From assembly GCA_949841465.1 (NCBI GenBank), contig CATKZW010000001.1, positions 59,916 through 123,915 on the forward strand: DNA of 64,000 bases. Reading direction: 5' to 3'. Made by a program: the position numbers and the translations under genes. The notes under the pieces are model-generated. The model did no database searches. It saw only the letters and a program-made list of their open reading frames with translations, and was not told the origin of the DNA. This document shows positions 39,514 through 49,057 of the stretch, piece after piece. The DNA comes from an uncultured Oscillospiraceae bacterium. GTDB taxonomy: Bacteria > Bacillota > Clostridia > Oscillospirales > Oscillospiraceae. The stretch's first letter is position 1. The number at the start of each line of letters is the position of its first letter.

Positions 39514-41436
39514 GTGGAAAACTTGAATCATTCACGCTTTGATCAGGAGTATGACCGCCGGTATGCCTATGACGGCGGCGACCTGGGCGCGGCCTGGGCT
39601 CAGGCGCGGACGGTGTTCAAGCTGTGGAGCCCGGAGGCGGAGCGGGTGGAGTTGTTCCTGTACCGGGACGGCGGCGGATCAGAGGCCTATGACCGGCGGC
39701 CGCTGGAGCTGGAGGAGCGGGGCGTATGGTCCGCGGTGGTGGAGGGAGATCTCCACGGAGTATATTACGACTATGAGGTGACGGCGGCGGGGCAGACGGC
39801 CCGTACCGCCGATCCATATGCCGCCGCCTGCGGCAAAAACGGAGCGCGGAGCATGGTGGTGGACCTGTCCCAGACGGACCCGGAGGGGTTTGAGAAGGAC
39901 TGCCCGCCCCCCCTGCCGGCGGAGCGGATTATCTATGAGCTCCACGTGAAGGACTTCTCCCACGACCCGGGCAGCGGCGTGCCGGAGCAGTACCAGGGGA
40001 AGTTCAAGGCGTTCTCCTGGCGGGACAAGGAGGGGCGGCCCCCTGTGTGCATGGAGCATCTGCGGGGGCTGGGGGTGACCTATGTCCAGCTGCTGCCCAT
40101 CTTCGACTTCGCGTCGGTGGACGAGGGGGGCAGCCCGGGGCAGTTCAACTGGGGCTATGACCCCATGAACTACAACGTGCCCGAGGGCAGCTACGCCACC
40201 GACCCCGCCGACGGGATCGTCCGCATCCGGGAGTGCAAGGAGATGATCCAGGCCCTCCATCAGAACGGGATGCGGGTGGTGATGGACGTGGTGTACAACC
40301 ACACCTACGCCTCCGACTCCTGGCTGGAGCGGTCCGCGCCGGGGTACTATTACCGCCGGTGGGCGGACGGGTCGCGGTCCAACGGATCGGGCTGCGGCAA
40401 CGACATCGCCGTCGGGCGGGCCATGGCGGACGAGTATATCTTGAACTCGGTGCTGTACTGGGCCAGGGAGTACCACATCGACGGCTTCCGGTTCGACCTG
40501 ATGGGGCTGCTGACGGTGGAGCTGGTGAACCGTATCCGCTGGGCGCTGGACGCCCAGTACGGTCCGGGGGAGAAGCTGGTGTACGGTGAGCCCTGGCGGG
40601 CGGCGGACTCCCCCATGGAGCCGGGTACTGCCCCCGCCCTGAAAAACCATATCGACCGGCTGGACCCGGACGTGGCCATCTTCTGCGACACCACCCGGGA
40701 CGCCATCAAAGGGGACTGCTTCCACGCAGAGCAGCCCGGCTTTGTCAACGGCGGCATGGGGCTGGGGGAGACTGTGCTGGCCTCCGCCGCGGGCTGGATG
40801 GGAGGCGAGGGGGATTTCAAGCCCCGGGCCTGCAGCCAGATCATCAACTACGTGTCCGCCCACGATAACTACACCCTCTGGGATAAGCTGATGCTGTGCG
40901 CCGGGGGGACGGCCTCCTACCAGGAGCCCAAGGACGACCTGCTGGCCCAAAACAAGCTGGCTGCCTTCATCTGCTTTACCTGCCAGGGGAACATCTTCCT
41001 CCAGGCGGGGGAGGAGTTCGGCCGCACCAAGCAGGGGGACAGCAACAGCTACAAGTCTTCCCCTGATGTGAACAAGCTGGACTGGCACCGGGCGTGGCGG
41101 TTCGGCGGGCTGGTGGACTACTACCGACAGCTCATCCGCCTGCGCAAGTCCCTGCCCGGCCTGTGTGCCAAGGACGACAAGGCGGGGGAGCGGATGGTAG
41201 AGCGCAAGGTCCACCGGGACGGGGTGGTGTCCTTCCAGGTGGAGCGCGGCGGGCCCTGCGGGGAGCGGCTGTTCGTGGCCTACAACGCCACGGCCCACGA
41301 CTACGCCATCCAGCTGCCCTCCGGGCGATGGACCCTCCGGGCGGACGACACGGACGCTGACCAGCACAAGCCCTTGATTTCCCAGGGCAACTGGGTCACC
41401 GTGCGGCCCCGCAGCGGGATGCTGCTGCAATCATAA
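39514..41436 (+). CDS. pulA: Type I pullulanase (GH13_14), intracellular
   Basis: 640 residues. The N-terminal beta domain (FKLWSPEAERVELFLY) is a CBM48, and QFNWGYDPMNYNVPEGSY is the type I pullulanase signature. GH13 catalytic residues are visible: nucleophile D in GFRFDLMG (about 328), acid E in VYGEPW (about 359) and transition-state D in SAHDNYT (about 451). It debranches alpha-1,6 links of glycogen or limit dextrins. No signal peptide, so it works in the cytoplasm. GTG 39514 is used since ATG 39512 is in another frame and closes quickly. Confidence 0.94.
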   Translation: MENLNHSRFDQEYDRRYAYDGGDLGAAWAQARTVFKLWSPEAERVELFLYRDGGGSEAYDRRPLELEERGVWSAVVEGDLHGVYYDYEVTAAGQTARTADPYAAACGKNGARSMVVDLSQTDPEGFEKDCPPPLPAERIIYELHVKDFSHDPGSGVPEQYQGKFKAFSWRDKEGRPPVCMEHLRGLGVTYVQLLPIFDFASVDEGGSPGQFNWGYDPMNYNVPEGSYATDPADGIVRIRECKEMIQALHQNGMRVVMDVVYNHTYASDSWLERSAPGYYYRRWADGSRSNGSGCGNDIAVGRAMADEYILNSVLYWAREYHIDGFRFDLMGLLTVELVNRIRWALDAQYGPGEKLVYGEPWRAADSPMEPGTAPALKNHIDRLDPDVAIFCDTTRDAIKGDCFHAEQPGFVNGGMGLGETVLASAAGWMGGEGDFKPRACSQIINYVSAHDNYTLWDKLMLCAGGTASYQEPKDDLLAQNKLAAFICFTCQGNIFLQAGEEFGRTKQGDSNSYKSSPDVNKLDWHRAWRFGGLVDYYRQLIRLRKSLPGLCAKDDKAGERMVERKVHRDGVVSFQVERGGPCGERLFVAYNATAHDYAIQLPSGRWTLRADDTDADQHKPLISQGNWVTVRPRSGMLLQS

Positions 41437-41440
41437 CAGG

Positions 41441-41471
41441 AAAGAGCCGCCCTCCGGGGCGGCTCTTTTTC
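41441..41471. terminator. Bidirectional terminator
   Basis: AAGAGCCGCCC / GGGCGGCTCTT with TTTTT, between the convergent pullulanase and thioesterase genes. Confidence 0.88.
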
Positions 41472-41928
41472 AGCGCTTAATGCTGTATACCCCGGTGGCG
41501 GTCACCAGGATCTCCTCCGGGGCCTCCGCAAGGAATACCTCCGCCCACAGCTGCCCCAAGGTGTTCCCCACCCGGACGGTGTGGGTGCGCACCAGCACGT
41601 CCGCGTCCAGGGGGACGGGGCGGGCGTAGTTCACAGTCATGGTGACGGTGGGGGTGGGCGCACCGCCGCACTGGGCGGTGCAGGTGACGCCCATGCAGGT
41701 GTCCACCAGGGAGGCGGTGACCCCGCCGTGGACGATGCCCAGAGGGTTGGACATGGCGGCGTCCGTATGGCAGGCAAACAGCAGGGAGCCGGCGGGACCG
41801 TCCTCTTCCTCCGCCAGGTCAAAGTCCCGGCCGAAGCGGGGCCAGGCCCGGGCGGGGGATTGGGCGCGCAGGGCGATGAACGCCTGCGCCCGGCGGTGCA
41901 GCTCGGCATGGGTCATGGTCGGCGTCAT
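41470..41928 (-). CDS. PaaI-type hotdog thioesterase
   Basis: 152 residues, one hotdog domain. NPLGIVHGGVTASLVDTCMG is the 4HBT motif with the catalytic-loop HGG. PaaI-like enzymes release acyl or aryl groups from CoA. The ATG overlaps the rqcH stop (ATGA), so it is the third gene of the mrnC-rqcH operon; functional connection to those is not obvious. Confidence 0.87.
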   Translation of the reverse strand: MTPTMTHAELHRRAQAFIALRAQSPARAWPRFGRDFDLAEEEDGPAGSLLFACHTDAAMSNPLGIVHGGVTASLVDTCMGVTCTAQCGGAPTPTVTMTVNYARPVPLDADVLVRTHTVRVGNTLGQLWAEVFLAEAPEEILVTATGVYSIKR

Positions 41929-43820
41929 GGCGTGTCCTCCGTCAACTCATCCTTCCGCCCCGCGATTGCTCCATCGTCACGCTTCGCCTGTTCGCAACGC
42001 GCGGCTTCGCTCCGTCTCGGCCTGGTCTCCAGCCCGCTGCGCGGGCCTGCGCTCGGCCTCGCTTCGTTCCATCCGCGCTGCTCACGACGGCTCAGCGCTC
42101 GCACCAGCTCCTCGCTGGGGGTGACATACAGCGTGCGGTAGGTGTTGTAAATCACATAGCCGGGCTTGGCCCCGGCGGGCTTTTTGACCACCTTTACAGG
42201 GGTGTAGTCCACCGGCACCTGCCCCGACTCCCGCCCCTGGGAAAACCAGGCCGCCAGCATGGCCGCCTCGGTGAGGGACTGCTGGTCTGGCTCAGCCCCG
42301 CCGGTTTTCAGGATCACGTGGGAGCCGTGGAGCTTTTGGGCGTGGAGCCACAGGTCCCGTTTGTCCGCGTCCCTGGTGGTCAGGCGGTCGTTCTGGCTGT
42401 TGTTTTTGCCCACCAGGATGGTCAGCCCGGCGGACGAGCGGAACTCCATGGGCTTGGCGTGGACGATTTTCACCCGGCCCTTGGCGGTCATCTTCCGCTT
42501 GTGCTGCTTGAGATAGCCGTTGTCCATCAGCTCCTGGCGGATCTCCTGCAAATCCCGGTCCCCCTCGGACAGGGTGATCATTTGCAGCACGCTGTCCAGA
42601 TAGTCCAGCTCCCGGCGGTTCTTCTCCAGCTGGATGGTCAGCATCTCCTCTGCCTTTTGGGCTTTTTTGTAGTCCTTATAATATTTCGCCGCGTTCTGCT
42701 GGGGGGTGAGCAGCGGGTCCAGGGGGATGTCCACGTCCTTGGCGTCCGGGTCGTAGTAGTTCTGGGCCCGGAGGACGGTCTGGCCCCTGCTCATCTGATA
42801 GAAGTTGGTGGTGATGATGTCGCCGTATTGGCGCAGCGTCTCCCGGTCCGCAGACCGGGCCAGGTCGCCCTCCTGGTTGACGATTTTTTTTGCCGTGCGG
42901 TTGCGGGCCTGGGTGACGGAGCGGATGAAATCCTGGCCCCGCTGCTTGACCCGCTCCTGGGCCTCCTTCTGCTCGTAAAAGTCGTCCAGCAAGGTGGAGA
43001 AGGAGGGGTAGCGCTTCAGCTCCACCTGGGGGCCGTATTGCAGCACCGGCATGAAGGTGAAGTCCATGGGCCTGCCCTCCTTGAGGAGGACGGTGGGGGT
43101 GAAGTCCCCGGCCCGCACCCGGGCCATGAGCTGCTCCAGGCGTCCGGCCAGCCCCTCCCGGGCGCCCTCCCCCTGGAACACCAGCTCCCGGGCAATCAGC
43201 GGGGACAGGCCGTTGAAGCTGTCCAGCAGCCACTTATCCTGGCCGTCCCCCTCCGGGGCGTTGGCCAGGACGAGGGCCCGAAGCTCGTCGGGGGGCATGG
43301 CGGAGGGGTCCAGCCGCCCGGTGGGCTCCGGGAGCTGGTAGTACAGGCCGGGCATGACGGGGCGCTTGACGGACAGGTCCCCGTCTGCCCGGCGCATGCA
43401 GTCGGTGACGCGGCCCGCGCCGTCCAGCATGATGAGGTTGGACTTGCGGCCGATGCATTCCAGCACCAGGCGGCGCTCCACCCGGTCGCCCAGCTCGTCC
43501 AGGGTCTCGAAGCGGAAGTCCAGCAGCCGCTCCATGGAGGGCTGGGTCAGCTCCAGCAGCCGCGCCCCGGTGAAGTGCTTGCGCAGCAGCATGCAGAACA
43601 TGGGGGGCGTCTCCGGGTTTTCACGGGGGACTTTGGTGAGCTGGGCCCTGGGGTGGGCCGGGCTGGCGGAGAGCAGCAGGCGCACGTTGTCCCGCCCCGC
43701 CCGCATGTGGAGCACCGCCTCGTCCCGGGCCGGCTGGTAGAGCTTATCCACCTTGCCGCCGGTGAGCTTGTCCCGCAGCTCCCCGGCTAAAGCAGTCATA
43801 AAGATTGCGTCAAAAGGCAT
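41925..43820 (-). CDS. rqcH: RqcH (Rqc2/NFACT-family) ribosome quality-control factor
   Basis: 631 residues: NFACT-N (MPFDAIFMTALAGELRDKLTGGKVDKLYQP), helix-hairpin-helix, a coiled-coil middle (EMLTIQLEKNRRELDYLDSVLQMI) and NFACT-R (GLTILVGKNNSQNDRLTTRDADKRDLWLHAQKLHGSHVIL). In Bacillus it binds stalled 50S subunits and adds alanine tails. The family usually stops soon after YRTLYVTPSEELV; here about 55 more residues follow, encoded by a GC-rich repeat-like stretch (about 41935-42095). ATG 43820 follows GGAGGAAC. Its partner RqcP is at 49058. Confidence 0.93.
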   Translation of the reverse strand: MPFDAIFMTALAGELRDKLTGGKVDKLYQPARDEAVLHMRAGRDNVRLLLSASPAHPRAQLTKVPRENPETPPMFCMLLRKHFTGARLLELTQPSMERLLDFRFETLDELGDRVERRLVLECIGRKSNLIMLDGAGRVTDCMRRADGDLSVKRPVMPGLYYQLPEPTGRLDPSAMPPDELRALVLANAPEGDGQDKWLLDSFNGLSPLIARELVFQGEGAREGLAGRLEQLMARVRAGDFTPTVLLKEGRPMDFTFMPVLQYGPQVELKRYPSFSTLLDDFYEQKEAQERVKQRGQDFIRSVTQARNRTAKKIVNQEGDLARSADRETLRQYGDIITTNFYQMSRGQTVLRAQNYYDPDAKDVDIPLDPLLTPQQNAAKYYKDYKKAQKAEEMLTIQLEKNRRELDYLDSVLQMITLSEGDRDLQEIRQELMDNGYLKQHKRKMTAKGRVKIVHAKPMEFRSSAGLTILVGKNNSQNDRLTTRDADKRDLWLHAQKLHGSHVILKTGGAEPDQQSLTEAAMLAAWFSQGRESGQVPVDYTPVKVVKKPAGAKPGYVIYNTYRTLYVTPSEELVRALSRREQRGWNEARPSAGPRSGLETRPRRSEAARCEQAKRDDGAIAGRKDELTEDTP

Positions 43821-43846
43821 AATTATGGTTCCTCCCAAACAAATAT

Positions 43847-43955
43847 GGGGCCCCCGCAAAGCCGTTCTCCGGCTTTGTGGGGAGAGGAGGCACAGCGGAA
43901 CGAAAGAGCTTTTCCCGAAGGGGGAAGCGATTAAGTGCAGCCTGCGCCGACGAGT
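43847..43955 (+). repeat. Double-hairpin repeat, copy 2
   Basis: Hairpin 1: CCCCGCAAAGCCG / CGGCTTTGTGGGG. Linker GAGGAGGCACAGCGGAACGA. Hairpin 2: GCTTTTCCC / GGGGAAGC. Same order, spacing and linker as copy 1 (32569-32678), with stem differences that keep pairing. It fills the gap between mrnC and rqcH, antisense to those genes. Confidence 0.75.
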
Positions 43956-44368
43956 CAAAAGGCATGGTCGGCCTCCTCCATCATTGCGTCAAACAGCTGG
44001 CCCAGCCGGTCGGTCCTGCCCTGCAGGTACAGCCAGCCGAACAGGGATTCCAGGGCCGTGGCGGCGTGGTACTCCCCCACGCTGGCCCCCTTGGGGACGG
44101 TGGCGGTGTGGCTGTTGCGGCCCCGGCGGTAGACGGCCTGCTCCTCCTCGGTGAGCAGGGGCAGGATGGCGTGGACCAGCCTGGCCTGGGCGGGAGCGGC
44201 CACGTATTTGACGGCGGCCTTGTGCAGCCCCGCGTTGGTGGCCTTGCCGTGGAGGCACAGCCAGGAGCGCACCATCAGCTCATACACGCCGTCGCCCAGG
44301 TGGGCCAGGCCCAGGGCGCTGGTGCGTTCAATGGCGTCCTGCCCGGCGGACAGGTGAAAGTAATCCAT
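43955..44368 (-). CDS. mrnC: Mini-ribonuclease III
   Basis: 137 residues. A single RNase III catalytic domain without the double-stranded RNA-binding domain: LAHLGDGVYELMVRSWL, the VKYVAAPAQARL stretch, and KGASVGEYHAATALESLFGWLYLQG containing the second acidic signature. MrnC matures 23S rRNA ends in Firmicutes. First gene of the mrnC-rqcH-thioesterase run; normally it sits near cysS, which is not here. Confidence 0.92.
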   Translation of the reverse strand: MDYFHLSAGQDAIERTSALGLAHLGDGVYELMVRSWLCLHGKATNAGLHKAAVKYVAAPAQARLVHAILPLLTEEEQAVYRRGRNSHTATVPKGASVGEYHAATALESLFGWLYLQGRTDRLGQLFDAMMEEADHAF

Positions 44369-44402
44369 GGAAAATTCTCCAATCTTGGGAAATATCCCTG
44401 AA

Positions 44403-44430
44403 ATTATATCACAACGCCGGGAAATTGCAA
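44403..44430 (-). promoter_or_regulatory. Promoter of mrnC operon
   Basis: TTGCAA, 16-base spacer, TATAAT on the minus strand, 35 bases before the mrnC start. The rest of 44431-44600 shows nothing definite. Confidence 0.7.
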
Positions 44431-44658
44431 GGGGAAAGGGGAGCTCCAGGCCGGGAAGGGGGGGACGGGCAACATGTCAAGAAGAAGCCAGGCGTTTCCG
44501 GCAAATGAAGTTCAGCGCGGCACGGATTCTTGACCAGGCAGGGGGAGGTGCGCCAGGGGAGGCGCCGCAAATTGTCCTTCCCTTTTCCAAACAAATCGGG
44601 TATAATATTGCCGGTCGGGACAGCCCGTCCTGCAATATGATACCCGAGGTGACCGAGA

Positions 44659-45246
44659 ATGGCCCGAAATGATATGAACCGCCCCACCATGAAAATCTCC
44701 TACAACGCCCCAGCGGCTCTCACCTTTGCGCTGATTTCCCTCATCGCCCTGGTGGCCAACCACTTCACCAACGGCTGGGCCAACGCCGAGCTGTTCTCCG
44801 TCTACCGCTGCCCCCTGACGGACCCGCTGGCCTGGTTCCGCTTTTTCGGCCACGTGCTGGGCCACAGCGGCTATTCCCACTACATCGGCAACATGGTGCT
44901 CATCCTGGTGCTGGGCCCTAACCTGGAGGACCGCTTCGGCAGCTGGACCGTGCTGTGGGCCATCCTGTTCACCGCCCTGGTGTCCGGGCTGGTGCAGTTC
45001 ATCTTTTTCCCCGGCTCCGCCCTGCTGGGCGCGTCCGGCATCGTGTTTATGATGATCCTGCTGTCCTCCTTCGGCGGGGTGCGCAACGGCACCATCCCCA
45101 CCACGCTGATTCTGGTGGCCGTGTTCTACCTGGGCGGCGAGCTGTGGGACGCCATCTTCATCCGGGACAATATCTCCCAGCTGACCCATATCATCGGCGG
45201 ACTTTGCGGCACAGTGCTGGGCTTCGCCCTGTCGGGCAGACGATAA
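44659..45246 (+). CDS. Rhomboid-family intramembrane serine protease
   Basis: 195 residues with about six membrane helices. FFGHVLGHSGYSHYIGNMVLILVLGPNLED carries the rhomboid H-x-N motif, LLGASGIVFMM the catalytic Ser (about 126) in GASG, and QLTHIIGGLCG the catalytic His (about 177). These enzymes cut membrane-spanning proteins. TATAAT at 44601-44606 is the probable -10, but no good -35 is seen. Substrates unknown. Confidence 0.92.
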   Translation: MARNDMNRPTMKISYNAPAALTFALISLIALVANHFTNGWANAELFSVYRCPLTDPLAWFRFFGHVLGHSGYSHYIGNMVLILVLGPNLEDRFGSWTVLWAILFTALVSGLVQFIFFPGSALLGASGIVFMMILLSSFGGVRNGTIPTTLILVAVFYLGGELWDAIFIRDNISQLTHIIGGLCGTVLGFALSGRR

Positions 45247-45278
45247 GCCGGGCCCTCTCCTTCGGGAGGGGGCTTTTT
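45245..45278 (+). terminator. Intrinsic terminator after the rhomboid gene
   Basis: AGCCGGGCCCTCTCC / GGAGGGGGCT with TTCG loop and TTTTT. Confidence 0.8.
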
Positions 45279-45291
45279 GACGCTGTAAACA

Positions 45292-45364
45292 ATATGTGAA
45301 TAACATGTATTTTCCCTTGACAGGGCGGGTAGCCCAAGCTAATATATGTGAAGCAAATGTATTT
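45292..45364 (+). promoter_or_regulatory. Promoter with paired operator repeats for the MarR/ABC operon
   Basis: TTGACA (45317-45322), 17-base spacer, TAATAT. A 21-bp direct repeat with 17 identities, ATATGTGAA-n4-ATGTATTT, flanks the promoter at 45292-45312 and 45344-45364; starts are 52 bases apart, i.e. five helical turns. Likely sites for the MarR protein. Confidence 0.65.
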
Positions 45365-45376
45365 GGGGGTGTTTTT

Positions 45377-45835
45377 GTGAGCGAGGACGAGCGCATCTCT
45401 ATCCTCACCGTATTCCAGACCCTGAAAACCAAAACCGCCCGCCTGCTGGAGCCCGTGGTTCAGGCCGAGGGGCTGACCCCCTTGCAGGCCTCCGTGCTGC
45501 TCCAGCTTTACCGGCAGAGCGCCGCTGTGGGCGACATCAGCGAGGCGACCTGCATGGGCCAGGCCAACGCCTCCTCCCTGTGCAAGAAGCTGGAGCAGGG
45601 GGGCTTCCTCACCCGGAGCCGGGGTGCGGCCGACGGCCGGGTGGTCACCCTCTCCCTCACCCCCAAGGGCCGGGGGACGGCGGAGCGCATCCAGCGGCGG
45701 CTGGACCACTATCTGGAGCTTCTCAACACCCTGCCCGACAGCACCCGGCAGGAGCTTATACGGGGCCTTCAGGCCGCCAATCAAATGCTGGACTATCTTT
45801 TTGAACAAACCAAAGGAGATCAAGACCAATGCTGA
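45377..45835 (+). CDS. MarR-family regulator
   Basis: 152 residues with a winged helix (GLTPLQASVLLQLYRQSAAVGDISEATCMGQANASSLCKKLEQGGFLTRSRGAADGRVVTLSLTPKG), including the D-x-R wing. GTG 45377 is used; the longer frame to 45296 runs through the operator. It overlaps the ABC exporter gene by 7 bases, so regulator and transporter are made together, and the direct repeats upstream are likely its operators. Confidence 0.9.
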   Translation: MSEDERISILTVFQTLKTKTARLLEPVVQAEGLTPLQASVLLQLYRQSAAVGDISEATCMGQANASSLCKKLEQGGFLTRSRGAADGRVVTLSLTPKGRGTAERIQRRLDHYLELLNTLPDSTRQELIRGLQAANQMLDYLFEQTKGDQDQC

Positions 45836-48800
45836 AGCTTTCCAACATTACCAAGCAGTACACCCTGGGCGGCAATACCATCGACGCGCTGCGGGGCGTG
45901 GACCTGGAGTTCCGGGAGAACGAATTCGTGTCCATCCTGGGCCCCTCCGGCTGCGGCAAGACCACCACGCTGAACATCATCGGCGGTCTGGACCGCTACA
46001 CCAGCGGCGATTTGATTATCAACGGCCGCTCCACCAAGGATTATAAGGACGCGGACTGGGACGCCTACCGCAACCACTCCATCGGCTTCGTATTTCAGAG
46101 CTACAACCTGATCCCCCACCAGACGGTGCTGGCCAACGTGGAGCTGGCCCTGACCCTGGCGGGGGTGTCCAAGAAGGAGCGCCGCCGCCGGGCGGCGGAG
46201 GCCCTGGAGCGGGTGGGGCTGGGGGATCAGCTCAACAAGGTGCCCTCCCAGATGTCCGGCGGGCAGATGCAGCGGGTGGCCATCGCCCGGGCCCTCATCA
46301 ACGACCCGGACATTCTCCTGGCCGACGAGCCCACCGGTGCGCTGGACTCCGAGACGTCGGTGCAGGTGATGGAGCTGCTCAAGGAGGTGGCTCAAGACCG
46401 CCTGGTCATCATGGTCACCCACAACCCGGAGCTGGCCCAGCAGTATTCCACCCGCATCGTCACCCTGAAGGACGGCCGCGTCACCGGCGACTCCAACCCC
46501 TACCATTCCGAGCAGGCTGCCCCGGCCCTCACCGGCAAAGCGGCCAGGGAGGCCCGCAAGACGTCCATGTCCTTCCTCACGGCGCTGTCCCTTTCACTGA
46601 CCAACCTGCGCACCAAAATGGGCCGCACGGTGCTCACCGCCTTCGCCGGGTCCATCGGCATCATCGGCATCGCGCTGATCCTGGCCCTGTCCACCGGCAT
46701 TAACGACTACATCAACCAGGTGCAGGAGGACACCCTGTCCAGCTACCCCCTGACCATCCAGGCGGAGAGCACCGACATGACCGCCATGATGGCCTCCCTC
46801 ATGGGGGCCCGGAGGGACCAGCTCACCGGTGAGGCGGCCCAGGGCCAGGACCCCGACCGGGTGTACGCCTCCACCGTCATGTACGACATGATGGACTCCA
46901 TGCTCAACGCCGAGGTGGAGACCAACAACCTCCAGGCCTTCAAGGCCTATCTGGACAACGGGGGCGGCGGCATTCAGGACATGGCCGCCATCCACTACAG
47001 CTACGACTTTGACTTCGACATCTATACCCAGGACGAGAACGGCGACATCATCAAGTGCGACGTGATGACCCTGATGCAGGACGCCATGTCCGCCATGTAC
47101 GGCGGGGACTACTCCTCCTATTTCAACTCCATGGGCTCCATGTACTCCTCCATGGACGTGTGGGAGGAGCTGCTCCCCGGTGAGGACGGCGAACTGGTTT
47201 CCCCCCAGGTGACCGGCCAGTACGAGCTGCTCTGCGGCGGCTGGCCCCAAAACTACGACGAGGTAATCCTGTTCGTAGACCCCAACAACGAGATCTCCGA
47301 CCTGATGCTGTACGCCCTGGGCCTGATGCCCCACGACGATATGGAGGAGGCCATGATCTCCATGTCCAAGGGGGAGACAATGGAGGCCCCCGACATGAGC
47401 TGGTCCTATGAGGAGCTGTGCGCCCTGGGCTTCAAGCTGATCCTCCCCTCGGAGTATTACCAGTACGACGGGGCGGCCGGCACCTACACCGACATGTCCG
47501 CCACCGAAACGGGGATGGACTTCCTCTACAACAGCGACGAGCTGGGTATACGCCTGAAGGTGTCGGGCATCGCCCGGCCCACCGAGGGCGGAAACGGGAT
47601 GCTGTCCGGCGGCATCGGCTACACCAGCGCCCTGACCCGCTACGCCATCGAGACCACCGGCGAGACCGAGATTTTGAAACGGCAGCTGGACGACCCGGAC
47701 ACCGACGTGATCTCCGCCCTGCCCTTCCCCAAGGACACCGACGTGGAGCCCACCGATGAAGAGAAGGTGTCCGCCATCACCGAGTATCTGTCCACCCTGT
47801 CCGCCCAGGAGAAGGCCGCGGCCTATGTGGATGTGATGGGCCAGCCCTCCCAGGGGTACGTGGACGGGGTGGTGTCCCAGCAGATGGAGGGCATGACGCG
47901 CCAGTCCATTGAGGAGATGATCGTCCAGCAGTACGCGGGCGAGATGGGGGTGGACGGGGACACCGTCCGGGGCTACATCGCGGACATGAGCGATGAGGAG
48001 CTGTTTGACCGCATCGAGGAGGCCATCGCCCAAAGCGTGCGGGAGCAGTACGCCGCCTCCGTGGAGCAGCGCCTGGGCAGCCAGTCCGCCGACCAGCTTG
48101 CCGCTCTGCTGGACATGACCTTGGAACAGGGGGCCGCCGAGCCGGAGGACAACAACGCCCAGACCGCCCCCGGCATGGCCGCGGGGATGAGCCCCGGCAT
48201 GAGTATGGCCCCCACCATGTCCGCCCCCAGCCCCTTTACCCCGGAGCAGTTTGTGTACCTGTACGACCACTATATGCCCCCCACCCGGTCCTCCTCCACC
48301 TATGAGGACAACTTGGACCTGCTGGGCTATGTGCGGCTGGACTCCCCCTCCTCCATCAGCATCTACGCCACCACCTTTGCCCAGAAGGATGAGATTGCCG
48401 AGCTAATCAAGGAGTATAACGCCGGGGTGGAGAACGAGGAGGACGAGATCACCTACACCGACTACGTGGCCCTGCTGATGAGCTCCATCACCGGCATCAT
48501 CAGCGGCATCAGCTACCTGCTCATCGCCTTCGTGTCCATCTCGCTGGTGGTTTCCTCCATCATGATCGGCATCATCACCAACATCTCCGTGCTGGAGCGC
48601 ACCAAGGAGATCGGCATACTCCGGGCCGTGGGCGCGTCCAAGCGGGACGTGTCCCGGGTGTTCAACGCCGAGACCCTCATCGTGGGCCTGGCGGCGGGTG
48701 TGCTGGGCATCCTGGTCAGCGTGGCGGCCACCTTCCCCATCAATGCCGTCATCCACAACCTGACGGGGCTGGACGATCTCACCGCCGTGCTGCCCCCTGC

Positions 48801-48912
48801 GGCGGGAGCCATTCTGGTGGCCATCAGCGTGGTGCTCACCGTGTTCGCGGGGCTGGTCCCCTCCCGGGGCGCGGCCAAGAAGGACCCGGTGGAGGCGCTG
48901 AGAAGCGAGTAA
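45829..48912 (+). CDS. Large fused ABC exporter (ATPase plus FtsX-type permease)
   Basis: 1027 residues. The N-terminal ATPase (1-230) has [48 protein letters not shown] and VTHNPE. A helix follows at about 262-285 ([22 protein letters not shown]), then an extracellular domain of about 600 residues, rich in D, E and M, and three C-terminal FtsX helices ([47 protein letters not shown]). Mechanotransmission-type exporters of this fusion are common in gut Firmicutes and may handle peptides or antimicrobials. The outer domain is much larger than in MacB. Confidence 0.93.
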   Translation: MLKLSNITKQYTLGGNTIDALRGVDLEFRENEFVSILGPSGCGKTTTLNIIGGLDRYTSGDLIINGRSTKDYKDADWDAYRNHSIGFVFQSYNLIPHQTVLANVELALTLAGVSKKERRRRAAEALERVGLGDQLNKVPSQMSGGQMQRVAIARALINDPDILLADEPTGALDSETSVQVMELLKEVAQDRLVIMVTHNPELAQQYSTRIVTLKDGRVTGDSNPYHSEQAAPALTGKAAREARKTSMSFLTALSLSLTNLRTKMGRTVLTAFAGSIGIIGIALILALSTGINDYINQVQEDTLSSYPLTIQAESTDMTAMMASLMGARRDQLTGEAAQGQDPDRVYASTVMYDMMDSMLNAEVETNNLQAFKAYLDNGGGGIQDMAAIHYSYDFDFDIYTQDENGDIIKCDVMTLMQDAMSAMYGGDYSSYFNSMGSMYSSMDVWEELLPGEDGELVSPQVTGQYELLCGGWPQNYDEVILFVDPNNEISDLMLYALGLMPHDDMEEAMISMSKGETMEAPDMSWSYEELCALGFKLILPSEYYQYDGAAGTYTDMSATETGMDFLYNSDELGIRLKVSGIARPTEGGNGMLSGGIGYTSALTRYAIETTGETEILKRQLDDPDTDVISALPFPKDTDVEPTDEEKVSAITEYLSTLSAQEKAAAYVDVMGQPSQGYVDGVVSQQMEGMTRQSIEEMIVQQYAGEMGVDGDTVRGYIADMSDEELFDRIEEAIAQSVREQYAASVEQRLGSQSADQLAALLDMTLEQGAAEPEDNNAQTAPGMAAGMSPGMSMAPTMSAPSPFTPEQFVYLYDHYMPPTRSSSTYEDNLDLLGYVRLDSPSSISIYATTFAQKDEIAELIKEYNAGVENEEDEITYTDYVALLMSSITGIISGISYLLIAFVSISLVVSSIMIGIITNISVLERTKEIGILRAVGASKRDVSRVFNAETLIVGLAAGVLGILVSVAATFPINAVIHNLTGLDDLTAVLPPAAGAILVAISVVLTVFAGLVPSRGAAKKDPVEALRSE

Positions 48913-49017
48913 GAGTCCTCAGCGAAAAGAGGCGCTTGTCTACCCTGTTCGGCGATAATTTGCCGAACGGACGCGAAACAGCCTCGTGTCAGACCTTATC
49001 ATCAGCGCAGGCGAGAA

Positions 49018-49054
49018 AACCGCCCCGTCCGAAACACCGGACGGGGCGGTTCTA
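49018..49054. terminator. Terminator between the exporter and rqcP
   Basis: AACCGCCCCGTCCG / CGGACGGGGCGGTT stem. The hairpin GTTCGGC/GCCGAAC at 48949-48970 upstream has no T tract. The rest of 48913-49017 shows nothing else. Confidence 0.75.
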
Positions 49055-49057
49055 TGT

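Noticed and set aside
43821-43958. Extension of RqcH upstream of MPFDAIF
   Set aside because: This is the same repeat in copy 2; RqcH proteins start at the MPFDAIF-type sequence and GGAGG lies before it.
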